Shown: piece by piece, positions 21,198 through 31,857 of the stretch
Numbering within the stretch: position 1 is the first letter of the stretch
How the letters are laid out: every line of letters starts with the position of its first letter
Origin: Nissolia schottii
Lineage: Eukaryota; Streptophyta; Magnoliopsida; Fabales; Fabaceae
Length of the DNA stretch: 64,000 nucleotides
Direction: 5' to 3'
Assembly (NCBI GenBank): GCA_003254905.1
Contig: QANU01005322.1
Coordinates: 84,463-148,462 of the forward strand
The notes under the pieces: generated by a model
Told to the model about the DNA's origin: nothing
Seen by the model: the letters and a program-made list of their open reading frames with translations, nothing else
Database searches by the model: none
Program-made: the position numbers and the translations under genes

Positions 21198-22155
21198 ATT
21201 TTTGTTTGAGGATATACATTGAAAACGTGACATTACATATGAATTTTATGAATTTTAGAAGAAGATATTTGTAAATTAAACATTTAAAAAGTTGAAACTT
21301 AAAAAGAAACTCCAAAATTTTACTTTTGAATAGAATTGATTTTGAATCAATTTCACCGATTTTTCTAATAATAATGTATGAAAAGTAAATTTACATAACA
21401 GAAAATAGAGAGTGGAAAAGATGAAGGACTAGCGTTGTTTTTTCCTTTCTTGTTGAGTGACGGTGTGGGCACAGTCCTTGGACTTTCAGGGGTGTTTGGC
21501 ATCTACTTTAAGCTGAATTCAACATTGGTTGGCGCACACACAGAAAAACAGATTGAGAGAGAGAAACCAAAAAAAGACAAACGATGCAACCATATCTTGT
21601 TCCTCTTGGAAGGTTGCACTTGCACAACTACAACTCTTGCTTTTGTTGTTTACCTTCGTCATTGGACTATGCAAAACAGCAACAGTTGTGAATTCCTGAT
21701 GGCTGACCTTTTTTTGACTAGGTTGTTTTGTTCCACTCCCTCTGCTCTTTTCTGCTTCCTATCTCCCACGCCCCATTTCAAATTTGTGACTTTTTTTTCC
21801 ACAATTTTTGAATTTTAGTTTTTGCAACTCAATCGAGATTCGATTGGGTTTGTGCAATATACGACACAACCCATTTTATTTCTGGTAGAGTGTCTCTTTC
21901 TCATTTGTGTTATTGGATATACTCCAATAATTGAAGTTATTAGACACCCCCTTTTTTCACTTTACTTTGTGAAGTGCAGGGTTTTCCACTTTCTAAGAAC
22001 AATTTTCAAGGGTTTGTTAGTAGTTTCAGCTGAATTTCTGGTTTATGGCTATTTTTTGAATTGTGGGTATGCGTTAAAGCGTGCAGATTTTGTTGATAAT
22101 TCTTTAAAGTTCAGTTTTTTAAATTTAAAAAGCATAAAGTTTTAGTTGGATCAGC
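21198..22155 (+). promoter_or_regulatory. promoter and 5' leader region of the F-box gene
   Basis: The region is AT-rich, then carries GAGAGAGAGA-type leader sequence near 21,550 and pyrimidine-rich DNA up to the start codon. Open frames here (such as 21435-21818) lack family likeness and are read as untranslated leader or a leader intron. The exact transcription start is not visible. Confidence 0.4.
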
Positions 22156-25100
22156 ATGTTAACTGAATCATGTGCTTCAAGCTTGCTTCTGTCTATTCCT
22201 GATGATGTGTTTGCCATTGTTTCTCGGTTGCTTTCTCCGAGAGATGTGTGTAATCTGGGCTTGTGCTGCAAAAGCTTGAATGCTCTTGTGGCCTCCGAGA
22301 AAATCTGGCTCACTCAGTGTGATGTTTTGGGCGTAGTGCCCCATAAGGACCTTGTTGAGTGGCGACAGGGTGTGTCCTCTTACAAGGCCCTTTGCCGTTT
22401 TCTTCTCAGTGTTCAGCCACTGATTGGATTATGGGTTTATCAGAATCCGGAGCTCGGTAATGTGGTCTATGTCATGCCCGGTTTCATTTCGGTTGTTGGT
22501 TGCAGGATACTTCCTCAGGAGCTTGGTCCGTTGGGTATTGAGGATGGTCCGATCCTGTGGGCGTCTGTCTTTGAAGTTATCAGTGATTTCAATGGTTCCA
22601 CTATATTTTTCCTTCATGGAAGGGAGAAGGGAATTGACTATATTTATCCTGGTTCGGTGAAGCCTATAGAGAAATCTTGCAATGTGCTGTTGCTCGAGGT
22701 TGAACCTGGGCATGGGCAGCAGAAGAGTGTTAGTGCTTTGTTGCAGAGTAAAAGCTTTGTGCACAAATCGGGTGTGGAGTTACCGGGGAAGGTTTGCAGG
22801 TCAAACAGTGATCTTTCCAGGTCACAAAGGGTGAATGGAAATAATGAGGGAATGGTTCCCTTCTGCAAATTGACATTTAGTGATAGAAGAAAGTTGCTGG
22901 AGATCACTGCTACCCAAGTTCGGCAAAAGGTTCCCGATGCTGTTATTGGACCATTGTTTCCTAGGTTAAGAGATGATGAGGAGAACTTTAAGAAAGATCT
23001 GGTACTCTTGTGGGAAAGAAGATCACTCCTTAGTCAAATGTACAAGCTTGGTAGTAGTCAGAGTGACTATAATGCAGGTTCTCAAGATGCAGTTGGTCCG
23101 ACGCACTTAGCGCTGGATGATATCAGAAAGAATCTTGACTGTTCAAGGGCAATCTGTAATCCTTTGCCTGAGGAGGATGGTCGCATCAAAAGAAAAAGTC
23201 TACGCGGATATTTCTGGGATGGCCTTAAACACATGCTTGGAAGATCTAATTCGATTAATGGCAGTCATTCAATTTCCAAGAAGCATGCATCAAGCAGTGA
23301 GATTAGGCATGCACGCCTTCAAGAATTTCTGAGATCAAGTGACGCAATAAGACTAACATTAAACGCCTCAACTATGAAGCTATCCTCGTATCGAGCGTGG
23401 CCAAATATGCATGACAGCCGATTTGCACTTTACAAGTTGCCATTGCGAGTTCCCAGAGCTGACCAAGAATATGCCGGTTTATGGGGAGGGACTTTCAGTT
23501 GGCCTCCTGGAAAGCCTTCTGAAGACAAGCCTGGAAAGGCTTTGTTCTTTCTTCTGCTCTCTTATGAGGAGTCCCAAGGACAACAGCATCTCATTGCAAC
23601 CAAAATATTAGAAGGCAACCACTATGTCTTGCATCCTAATGGTTCAGCAATGTTCATAGTGAATATTAACAAGCCTTTGTCTGAGCCCTTCCCTTTCAGC
23701 GCTGATGCAGGCTCATTTCCAGTGGATATCAAGCATGCTTTTATGGGAGAGGGTATCGCGAGTGGTTATGGGTTCAGATACCCTGGATCAAAGCCTGGTT
23801 CCCTCTTTGTTTTCCAAAATGGTGTCCTTGCCTTCATTTGGAAGGAGTCAAGGGCTATTTTGACGTTGCAAAGACTTAACTTGCAAGAACTTCTGAAGAA
23901 GGGTGAAAGGGTACCTTCTCTGCCTCCGGTCGCGAATTTTTCATATCTGACAAAGTCGTACTCAAATGTGTTTGCAGGCTTTCCAAGCGCTTCCACTTGT
24001 TTGTCTTCGCAAAGGTTTGCCTTAACCCTGACATATGTCAGCTTCTTTTATTTACTTTTAAAAAATTTATGCNNNNNNNNNNNNNNNNNNNNTGTTACAT
24101 ACCCGCCACCGCCAGCCACTGATTCGGTTAAGAAAGGAAAGGATATTATTCCTTTTCCGTATCATTATACCAGAAGAGGAAAGAATAAATCAGCCTGATA
24201 ATTATTTTGAATTTAAATCAGATAGAATCTGATTGATGAGCTGTGTTATTTTATTGTTATTAGATAAAATAAGTAGTTGCAGATAAAAGGGGAAGGTGAG
24301 GGATTTTAGGGATTTTCAGCATTGATTCTCTTTGGCTGATTGTATTTGAGGAAACCGTGAGGGCAGAGGGAGGCATTCAGACTTTTAGACAGAACTCTGA
24401 GGGGACCAAGGGATCCATTAATTCCCAGGCAATTTTCTTAATCCTATTTTATTTATTTTCAGCCCTTGGGCTTGTTTAGGTTCTGCCAGGAAATTCCCCA
24501 CTGGAATTCCTGATATTAATCAATAAAATTCAGCAGTTTATTCATTATTTCTCTATCAATTGATACCAGTTCTTACATGTTGACGGGGTGAGGGTGGGGG
24601 TGGGAAGGGTAAACAAGTATACACTATACAGTAAAAAATTAAGGGTAAAACGGTCATTTTAGATATTTTAATCTGAAATAAATTAAGGGTCGGTGTAAGT
24701 TTGCAAACTACACGGGGTAAGTGTATTAAAGAACCCCAGGAGAGGTTGGTATAATTATCCCTAATGGTTATGCTATTGAGAAGTTAGTAGTTCATACTTC
24801 AATTTTGTTTTATGCATATGCTTTTAGGACTAATGGGAGCAGCGAAAGCTTATTGATAGTTCTGGGAAAGTATTAAAATGAGATAGAACATCAGGCACCA
24901 CAAGAACTGTCAGTTTGTTAGTCTTCAAGAAAGAAATTTAAATTCTCACATATCTTTTAGAAACAAATGATTCTTCACTTATGTACCCTCTTAGGCTCCT
25001 TACCTAAGTTCCCTTTAGGAATGTACAAATATCATGCTTGTGAGGATTGGTGGCATTTTAACAGCATGAAATCAAATTGAGTTGCTGATGGATTGTCAGT

Positions 25101-26036
25101 TTATTATTTTGCTATTATGTTTTGTGGATATCACATTATTTTAGATTGTTTATTTTAACAACGTGTTGTTACCTTGTTCTCTTACTGTTGTATTACTATA
25201 TGCAATAACAACATTCACAAATTAGGTGGAAATTGTAGTTACTAGAATGAGGGCCACCTGAATTCCAAAATTTTTCTGGAAATTGAAATTGTATATTTGG
25301 TGCAAGATTTTTTTGGCATCAGATTTTGTAACTCTTATCAGTACCATCAATCTGGCCGGTACAGAAAGATTGTACACAAATCTGGCGGCAGGGTCAGTCC
25401 CGATGTACCATTCTGTCAATGGCATGACATGCGTCGTGCCCCCATTTACATATGACTACTTTATTTGCTCCTTTTGTTTAATGAGTAAACTTGGATTTTG
25501 GTCCCGAAAGATGCATGTGATTTCAACAGTCTCAATTTTTTTTTAACATCAATATGTCTCTGAAAGTGATAGTGTTACACCATATAGTCCCTGAAATTTG
25601 TTTAACATCAAATAGGTCCATCAAAGTGCTATCACTAGTCTTTCAGAAAACTGTTTGATATCAAATATGTCCATCAAAGTTAAAATGTGTTATGATTCTA
25701 GTCCCTAAAAAACTTTGTTGAAAAGGGAACCAGGTAAAGTGATCTCACATTTTGACTTTTAGGGATCTATTTTACGTCAAATAACTTTCACGAACTGACG
25801 TTATGTCACATGCATCTTCCTGAGACCAAAATGCATGTTTACTTTTATAAAGTTGCTCAATTGAATTATGTTTTATTGTGTATGCATTATAATAATGATA
25901 AAAGATTTGAAAATGTATGCAATCACAATCTCTAGAACGTTTAATCTTGCTAGTTATTGTGCAATATCAAGAGTTACCAGATGGGGAAATTTCTAAGCCA
26001 GAATTCATGTTTCTGTACAGGCAAGGACAACACTAG
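22156..26036 (+). CDS. F-box protein, At5g39450-like
   Basis: The proposed exons are 22156-24014 and 26021-26036, giving 624 residues. An F-box lies at about residues 12-50 (SIPDDVFAIVSRLLSPRDVC...SEKIWLTQC). Such domains bind SKP1 and bring targets to SCF ubiquitin ligases. The long C-terminal part, with blocks such as QNPELGNVVYVMPGFISVVG, LLLEVEPGHG and LWGGTFSWPPGKP, matches the Arabidopsis At5g39450 protein as I remember it; its target is unknown to me. The donor AAAG|GTTTGC and acceptor TGTACAG|GC keep frame and add only the last few residues (QGQH), then TAG. The 2-kb intron contains an assembly gap and two mobile elements. Simple read-through of exon 1 would instead run into the gap and LTR, which is unlikely to be the native end. 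The short last exon is the least certain part. Confidence 0.87.
24073..24092. other. assembly gap of 20 N
   Basis: A run of 20 undetermined bases lies in the F-box gene intron, directly before a TGTTAC LTR start. The size is probably a placeholder, so an unknown amount of sequence, likely retrotransposon, is missing. Confidence 0.95.
24093..24577 (+). mobile_element. LTR of an LTR retrotransposon next to the gap
   Basis: 485 bp begin TGTTACATAC right after the gap and end AGTTCTTACA, so it has TG...CA ends. Near its 3' end it has a CAATAAAATTC polyadenylation-like signal. The left flank is lost in the gap, so solo LTR and 3' LTR cannot be told apart. The family (gypsy is likely from TGTTAC) is not proven. 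Confidence 0.55.
25484..25843. mobile_element. TIR element (MITE) in the F-box intron
   Basis: The left end AGTAAACTTGGATTTTGGTC and the right end (inverse AGTAAACATGCATTTTGGTC) extend to a shared AGATGCATGTGA, giving about 38-bp inverted ends around 360 bp. Inside, ATCAAATA(G/T)GTCCATCAAAGT is repeated. It is non-coding, and no target duplication was found. Confidence 0.6.
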
Positions 26037-28079
26037 TGTATTTTAGTGTGCTCAGGACTCAAATGGTTTTTCTGCATTGCTATGAATATGAATATAAGCT
26101 TTCAGGCCACTGGAATTGCATTGCTTCTGGTTGTCATAGATACGCTTCCTGCTCTTCTCCTTCTTTTTGGTTTTTTTGGGCCTTTTCTTAGCCTCTGCAT
26201 CTTGAGGCCAATAATGAATGTAATCTTTGTCAAACAATGTATTATAAATGAGTATCTTGTTTGCACTAGTATAAATGGGAGAAAGTATGTATAAAAGGAT
26301 CCTAATGAAGTTCTTACCTAAATTTGATATACAAATTGACATGTTGATTGCCCTTGTGTAGAGAAATACATTTCCTGCTATATAAATTGACAGAAAATGG
26401 CTTATGCATGTTTGGTTTGGCGTTGACAAAGCTTAAATCATGATTTCCAGCAGCTTGAACTCACGATCTCGTACATGCCAATGCGCTAATTCAAAATATG
26501 AATATGGTTTTGGTATTGGTAATCGTAACTGATATTTGAGATAATTCTCTAAGCCAGCATTGGAAAAATAGCACCAACAATTGTTGAGGAAGACATTAAA
26601 TCTTGGTTGAAATTTCTTCCAATTGTTGCTGATGCTCTACAATGTTCTAATCCTTGAAACACTTTTTCTGCCATAGAAACAGGATGAGTTTTTCTTGTTG
26701 AAGACTTTCAACGATAGCACTGATGATAGAGTTGTGCTCAAGCCAAACTATGAAACTTCACAAGAATTTCTTAAATTCACAAATTGATTATTCACTAATG
26801 ATTTAGAATGAGTCAACATCGTTATTTATATTTTTAAACAAGTAACTAATGAGCTTCGTTAACCACTAATGGGCCTGATTCTTAATATGAGTCGCAACTT
26901 TGATGTGAATAAGGGCAGGAAATGTGTTGTGCCTCCATTACTTACAATGACTCATTGTAACACAACTCTATCACAAATAATATTAGGATCTAACCGCGTG
27001 ATACGTGACAAGTTTAAATACTGTTTATGTTTAATTTTGAATTAGTGAGTTTTCAACTCATTTTATCACCTTTGAAAATTTCATTTAGTTACATTTTTAT
27101 ATAGTTTTTGGTCTTAGGATAAATGTTGAGATTTCTAGCTTATCCCTTTGTTTGTCTTCTAGTCCGGGTAGCCCTCTATAAATTGGGGCTTCCTCTCCAT
27201 TGTAAAATATCAGAAATCAGAAGGAATACTATCCTTTGTTCTTACAAATTCTATGGCTTTCTAAATTCCCTTTCTCTTCCTGAAAACTTGAGTTCCTATA
27301 TCGACCCATGCTCTCTTAGAATCTGAGAAGGAGAAGACAAGTGAGTATCCATGGCTTGGACTATGCTCTGTACTTGCCTCTTTCAGAGGAATATGTATAT
27401 CAGAAACATGCCGGATCAAGATCTTTGCATTCCGATCCTATCTATTGTAAGATATAACTGTTATGAGTAAGCTGTAGCTCGAAAAGTAAGCTATGGTTAT
27501 GCCGAAGATCTCGCCTTGCTTAAAGTAATGGTTCTTATCTTATGATAGCATAGGCTCCACATCCGGCCAACACATAGTTGGTTAGAGAGTTCCAAACTTC
27601 TTAATTAATAATTTTGAGTTCAAATGTTTAAAATAAAACAATGTGCTAAGAGAGATTGTCGCTCATGTATATATATTTTTTTAGAGACATCTTTTTTTTA
27701 TATGAATATTGCGAACCATCAACTATCCATCTTAAAATCTTCAAATTAAAATGAATCTTAATCTTAACTCCTAACATTTATCAATCTTTATGGTATTAAA
27801 TTCATAATTTACACCATAATAATTCTTTACTTAAAAGTATAATTGCTTACCACTTCATCTACACTAATTAAAAAACAGAGGATACATATATAAATAAATA
27901 AATGAAAGATTACTTCAGTGCTTTGGTAATAGATAGTTACATGCGTGAGGAGAAACCATATACGTATGTGTGTGTGTATTTATATATGTATCTGTATATG
28001 TATGTATGTAGATGAAGTAAATGTCATTATGTCAACACTAAAACTGCACAATAACAAGTAGCCATAAGAATCGCAGATC
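26037..28079. other. intergenic region between F-box gene and FCLY
   Basis: Holds the 3' untranslated region of the F-box gene (to perhaps 26.4 kb). A possible old LTR fragment follows around 26,860-27,450; a TATAAATTGGGGCTTCCTCTCC word near 27,178 looks like an LTR promoter. A SINE-like piece is listed separately. (TG)n/(TA)n-rich DNA lies just upstream of FCLY. No further gene is supported. Confidence 0.4.
27570..27690 (+). mobile_element. possible SINE fragment
   Basis: A box A-like TAGTTGGTTAGAGA (27574-27587) and a box B-like TTGAGTTCAAAT (27614-27625) lie at near-normal spacing. Diverged, with no visible target duplication. Confidence 0.35.
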
Positions 28080-31072
28080 ATGTCCATGATACTCACTCTA
28101 TTCTTCACCTTTCTCGTTCTCTCCCATGCTTCGTCTCCGCCCTCCTCCACCGTCTGCATCGTCGGTGCGGGCATCGGTGGTTCTTCCGTCGCCCACTTCC
28201 TCCGCAAGTACTCGCCGGCCTCCGCTCCCGCCGCCAAAATCCGAGTGTTCGAGCGCCGCGGCGTCGTCGGTGGCCGCATGGCCACCGTGACCGTCGCCGG
28301 CGAGACCTTCGAGGCCGGAGCCTCGATCATCCACCCTAAGAACCTCCACGCCGTGAACTACACCAAGCTCCTCGGCCTCAAGGTGAAGCCTCCGTCTAAG
28401 GGATCCAGCTCCTTCGGGATTTGGAACGGCAGAAGCTTCGTCTTCAAAACGGTTAAGATCAGTTCCGACATTCCGCTCGTCGAGAAGCTCCTCAAATTTC
28501 CGTTAATCGATTATCTCGTCTCCAATCTCGTCTCGTTCGTTAATTCGGCGCTATTGTTCTTTCGTTACGGTTTCTCGCTTCTGAAGATGCAGAATTTCGT
28601 TGAGGTATATATGTCTCTTGAGAATTTTCTTTTTGTTCACATACATTATGTTAATTCTCAATTTAGTCTTTAAAAGAGTTTTTACTTAATTACTTTTTAT
28701 CTGTACTTGCTGTTTTTTGCCATTATAATACATTAGTATATAAAGAGCACTAGAGTTGGGATTATATTAAAAATATCCGTATATACCTGAACTAAGTATG
28801 ATTTTTTAGTTTAATTACTATCCGCAAACACTGTAAAAGAGTTTACATTGGGATTCAACTATGTGTCAATAAAAGTAGATGATTCTCATGCCCACTGCTT
28901 AAAAGAGAAATAATGTTTGTTGATGTGATGGTGTTAGATGTATGAAAATGGAATGTGATTTGCTCTCTGATGAAGTTGTGATTTTCAAATTTTTTAGAGT
29001 GCTGTGGGGAAGTTCTTGAAGTACTATGAGGAGCAAGGTTCGAGGCCAGTTTTTGAGACAGTGGATGAGATGCTCAAATGGGCTGGTTTGTATAATCTTA
29101 CTACCAGGACTTTGCAGGATGAGTTGGCTGATGCTGGGTTGTCTCCCTTGTTGGTCAATGAACTAGTCACCGTAAGAATTCTTAGTGTCCTTTTTTTGAA
29201 TATATGTTACAGTAGCAATTAAGCTGAGTGCATGGATAACACTGTCTTGGTGTGAACTGTGAAGGGCTTGTTTGCCATTACCAGTCTACAGGCGCCTTTT
29301 TTGTGAATTGTGATGATGTAGATATAACTATTTTATGGTGAACAATTTGATGAATTGTTCAAACATCGAAGCCTCATGATTTTTTCATGGTTTGATTTTT
29401 TGATGCGTGTTACTTGTTTGCTTGTTTCAACTAGTACCAATTTAACATTGATGGTTACTTTGATGTGAAAGCATCATATGACTATTGAACAATTGACTTG
29501 TTTTACTCTTTTAAAATGCCCTAGCTTCCTCTTGGGAAACCATTTTTCTTGCTGTGAGAATAAATAGAAGCTTCAGTTTATTGAATTAGAGGCTCAGAGG
29601 TAGGTCTCTTCTTTGCTTTTGTCCACAGAACTGGATGCAGACTTTAGATCAATTACAATATTCTGACCCATTGCCAGCTAGTTGAGTTGAGGGGTTTTAT
29701 TGGTAATGTAGTTGATTCCAATCAAAATTAAGTTGTCCAAGAAAGAAGTGTGTGAGATTTAGAACAAACTCAATGGAGCATGGGCTAACTTGTTTTCTGT
29801 TTGTGTATGCAGGTCATCACACGTATTAATTACGGCCAGAGTGTCTTAATGAGTGGGCTGGCTGGTGCAGTTTCTCTGGCAGGATCCGGTGGAGGACTAT
29901 GGGCCATTGATGGGGGCAACTGGCAAATGGCTGCTGGACTGATCAATCAGTCAGATGTTGCATTGCACTTGCATGAAGAAATAACATCCGTTGCTGACCT
30001 TGAAGATTATTATGAACTCAACTCCACAAAAGGAAACAGTTATACCTGTGAAGTTGTGGTGGTTGCGACACCGTTGGATGAGTTAAAAATTCAATTCATT
30101 CCCCCAATTTCAGTTCCTGAAAGAAAATTACAGCACACGCATACAACTTTTGTTAGCGGCCTTTTAAACCCTGTGAGTATTTTGATAGATCGAGATCCAT
30201 TAGTCATATTCTTACTGAAATTATGTAGTAAAGATTTGAGAATTGAGATTTCATCCTTGTTATGTTGTTCTCTTTATTTTGGTTGGTGCTACTTCTAATG
30301 GTGATGCTTTGTCGTGCGCTAGGTATATTTTGGACTCAGTTGTGCGACAAAAATTCCAGAACTTGTGGGCACAGTGGAGGATCCTAACCTTCCATTCTCA
30401 AGCATTTCAGTTCTCAAGAAGCACAGTGAAAAAGAATCCACTTATAAAGTATTCTCTCGTCAACCAATGACAGACACATTACTAGATAGCATCTTCAGGT
30501 AATACATACATCAGCTAGTTGGTTAATTCTTCACGAGCCTTAAAACTTAAGTTATACTCCTGATTTGGCACCAATATCTGATCACTTCCAGTTAGAAAAG
30601 AGGCTAGTCCATTATGTGGGTTAAGCCATGGTTCAAAAACTTCACACTTCAAACCTAATAATAATGTCAACTCTGATCAATAATTTGGCCTTAAGATGCA
30701 AATGGCATGCATCAGGGTTGGAACTTGAAGTCGACATTTAACTTGTTGAGCTTATAAACTTGAATTAGTGTGTAACTTTTGACGATTGCTGACACTGGCA
30801 GTGCGAGGAAGGAAACTATTCGGATAGACTGGGCTGCATACCCTCATTACAAGCCCCCAGAAATGTTTGCACCGTTTGTATTGGATGGGCGGCACTTGTA
30901 CTATGTCAATTCGTTTGAAAATGCAGCTAGCACTATGGAGACGAGTGCCGTGGCAGCTGAGAATATTGCCAGACTCATAGTGTCAAGATATTTTGGGAAA
31001 GTAATTCAGCATTCGTGCTTTGCTGCTGGTAATCAAGGAGAGGATGCTTGCCCGACTCATTTGGATTTGTGA
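28080..31072 (+). CDS. FCLY: farnesylcysteine lyase (prenylcysteine oxidase family)
   Basis: Five exons (28080-28604, 28998-29171, 29813-30172, 30323-30498, 30802-31072) join in frame to 501 residues, about the length of Arabidopsis FCLY. The enzyme oxidatively splits farnesylcysteine left over from prenylated protein turnover to farnesal and cysteine, and is FAD-dependent. An N-terminal signal-like hydrophobic stretch (residues 1-18) is followed by a dinucleotide-binding motif VCIVGAGIGGSSVAHFLRK (about 25-43) and FERRGVVGGRMATV. The C-terminal lyase domain includes ARKETIRIDWAAYPHYKPPE and VNSFENAASTMETSAVAAEN. In Arabidopsis, loss of this enzyme raises sensitivity to abscisic acid. Exon 1 is much GC-richer than the other exons. 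It is convergent with VPS20, with 785 bp between stop codons. Confidence 0.93.
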
Positions 31073-31857
31073 ATTACAGTGATTGTAAGATATTGTTAGT
31101 TGGTTAAACTTTTAAGTGAGTTACGTTGAAAGATTTTGTACACTTTACTCTGAAAAACCATGTATATTTTGTATGCTTAATTAAGGCCTGATGCATGCAT
31201 GTAGTTAACTTACCAAATGGAAGAGAGTTAGTTGCTATGTTTACTGTTGAACACCGGCAAAGCTAATGAAGCGGTGGATAAGAGAAATGTTATTTGTAGG
31301 ATACCATGGTGATTCACAACCATTTGCCAGTAGATTAGATAAAGATGGGACAATACACAATTGTTCTCTCCCCTTTGTATTATTTTCTCATATATCAATG
31401 AATAATAGTGCATGATAATTGAGGATTTCACCGTGTTTGTGCCTGCTTCATAGACGCATTTAAGTGGAAAGTAAGAAGTCACAGCTACTAAGCTTCATAA
31501 ATGCTGATGAATGTTAAGTCTTTCTTCGTCCACAAGGAAAGAGAAGTCAGTGCAACCATATCAACCAGGTGTTTGGGATATTATTGGCCATGACTAAACG
31601 TTTACTCTTTATATTGAATTTTTAATGTAAACAATGTGAGAGTGGCTAAGAGAAAAGGAAAAGAAATTGGTTTTCTCAGTATGTGATTCATGTTCAAATT
31701 GATCTATCATATATGTACAAATTAAATGTCACTTCAAATACTAAAACCAATCAGAACTCCAGCAACTGCATGAAATTTGCAACAGAATTTGTAATGCTAC
31801 AGGCAGACATGAAAGCCAGATGCTCCCCGCCTTAGTTTGCAAAGCAGTCAACGTGTT
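31073..31857. other. 3' intergenic space between FCLY and VPS20
   Basis: Holds the 3' untranslated regions of two convergent genes. Short chance open frames only. No repeat was recognised. Confidence 0.6.

Noticed and set aside
21435-22145. Two open frames of 127 and 107 residues upstream of the F-box gene
   Set aside because: Phenylalanine- and leucine-rich translations of T-rich leader DNA. They look like 5' untranslated or intron sequence.
24015-24198. Continuation of the F-box reading frame through the N gap
   Set aside because: The frame crosses a splice donor, 20 undetermined bases and LTR sequence. The splice to 26,021 fits the protein better.
26440-26495. Possible tRNA or SINE on the minus strand (TAGCGCATTGG ... 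GAGTTCAAGC)
   Set aside because: Box A and box B resemblance is weak and the spacing is short. No cloverleaf or target duplication could be drawn.
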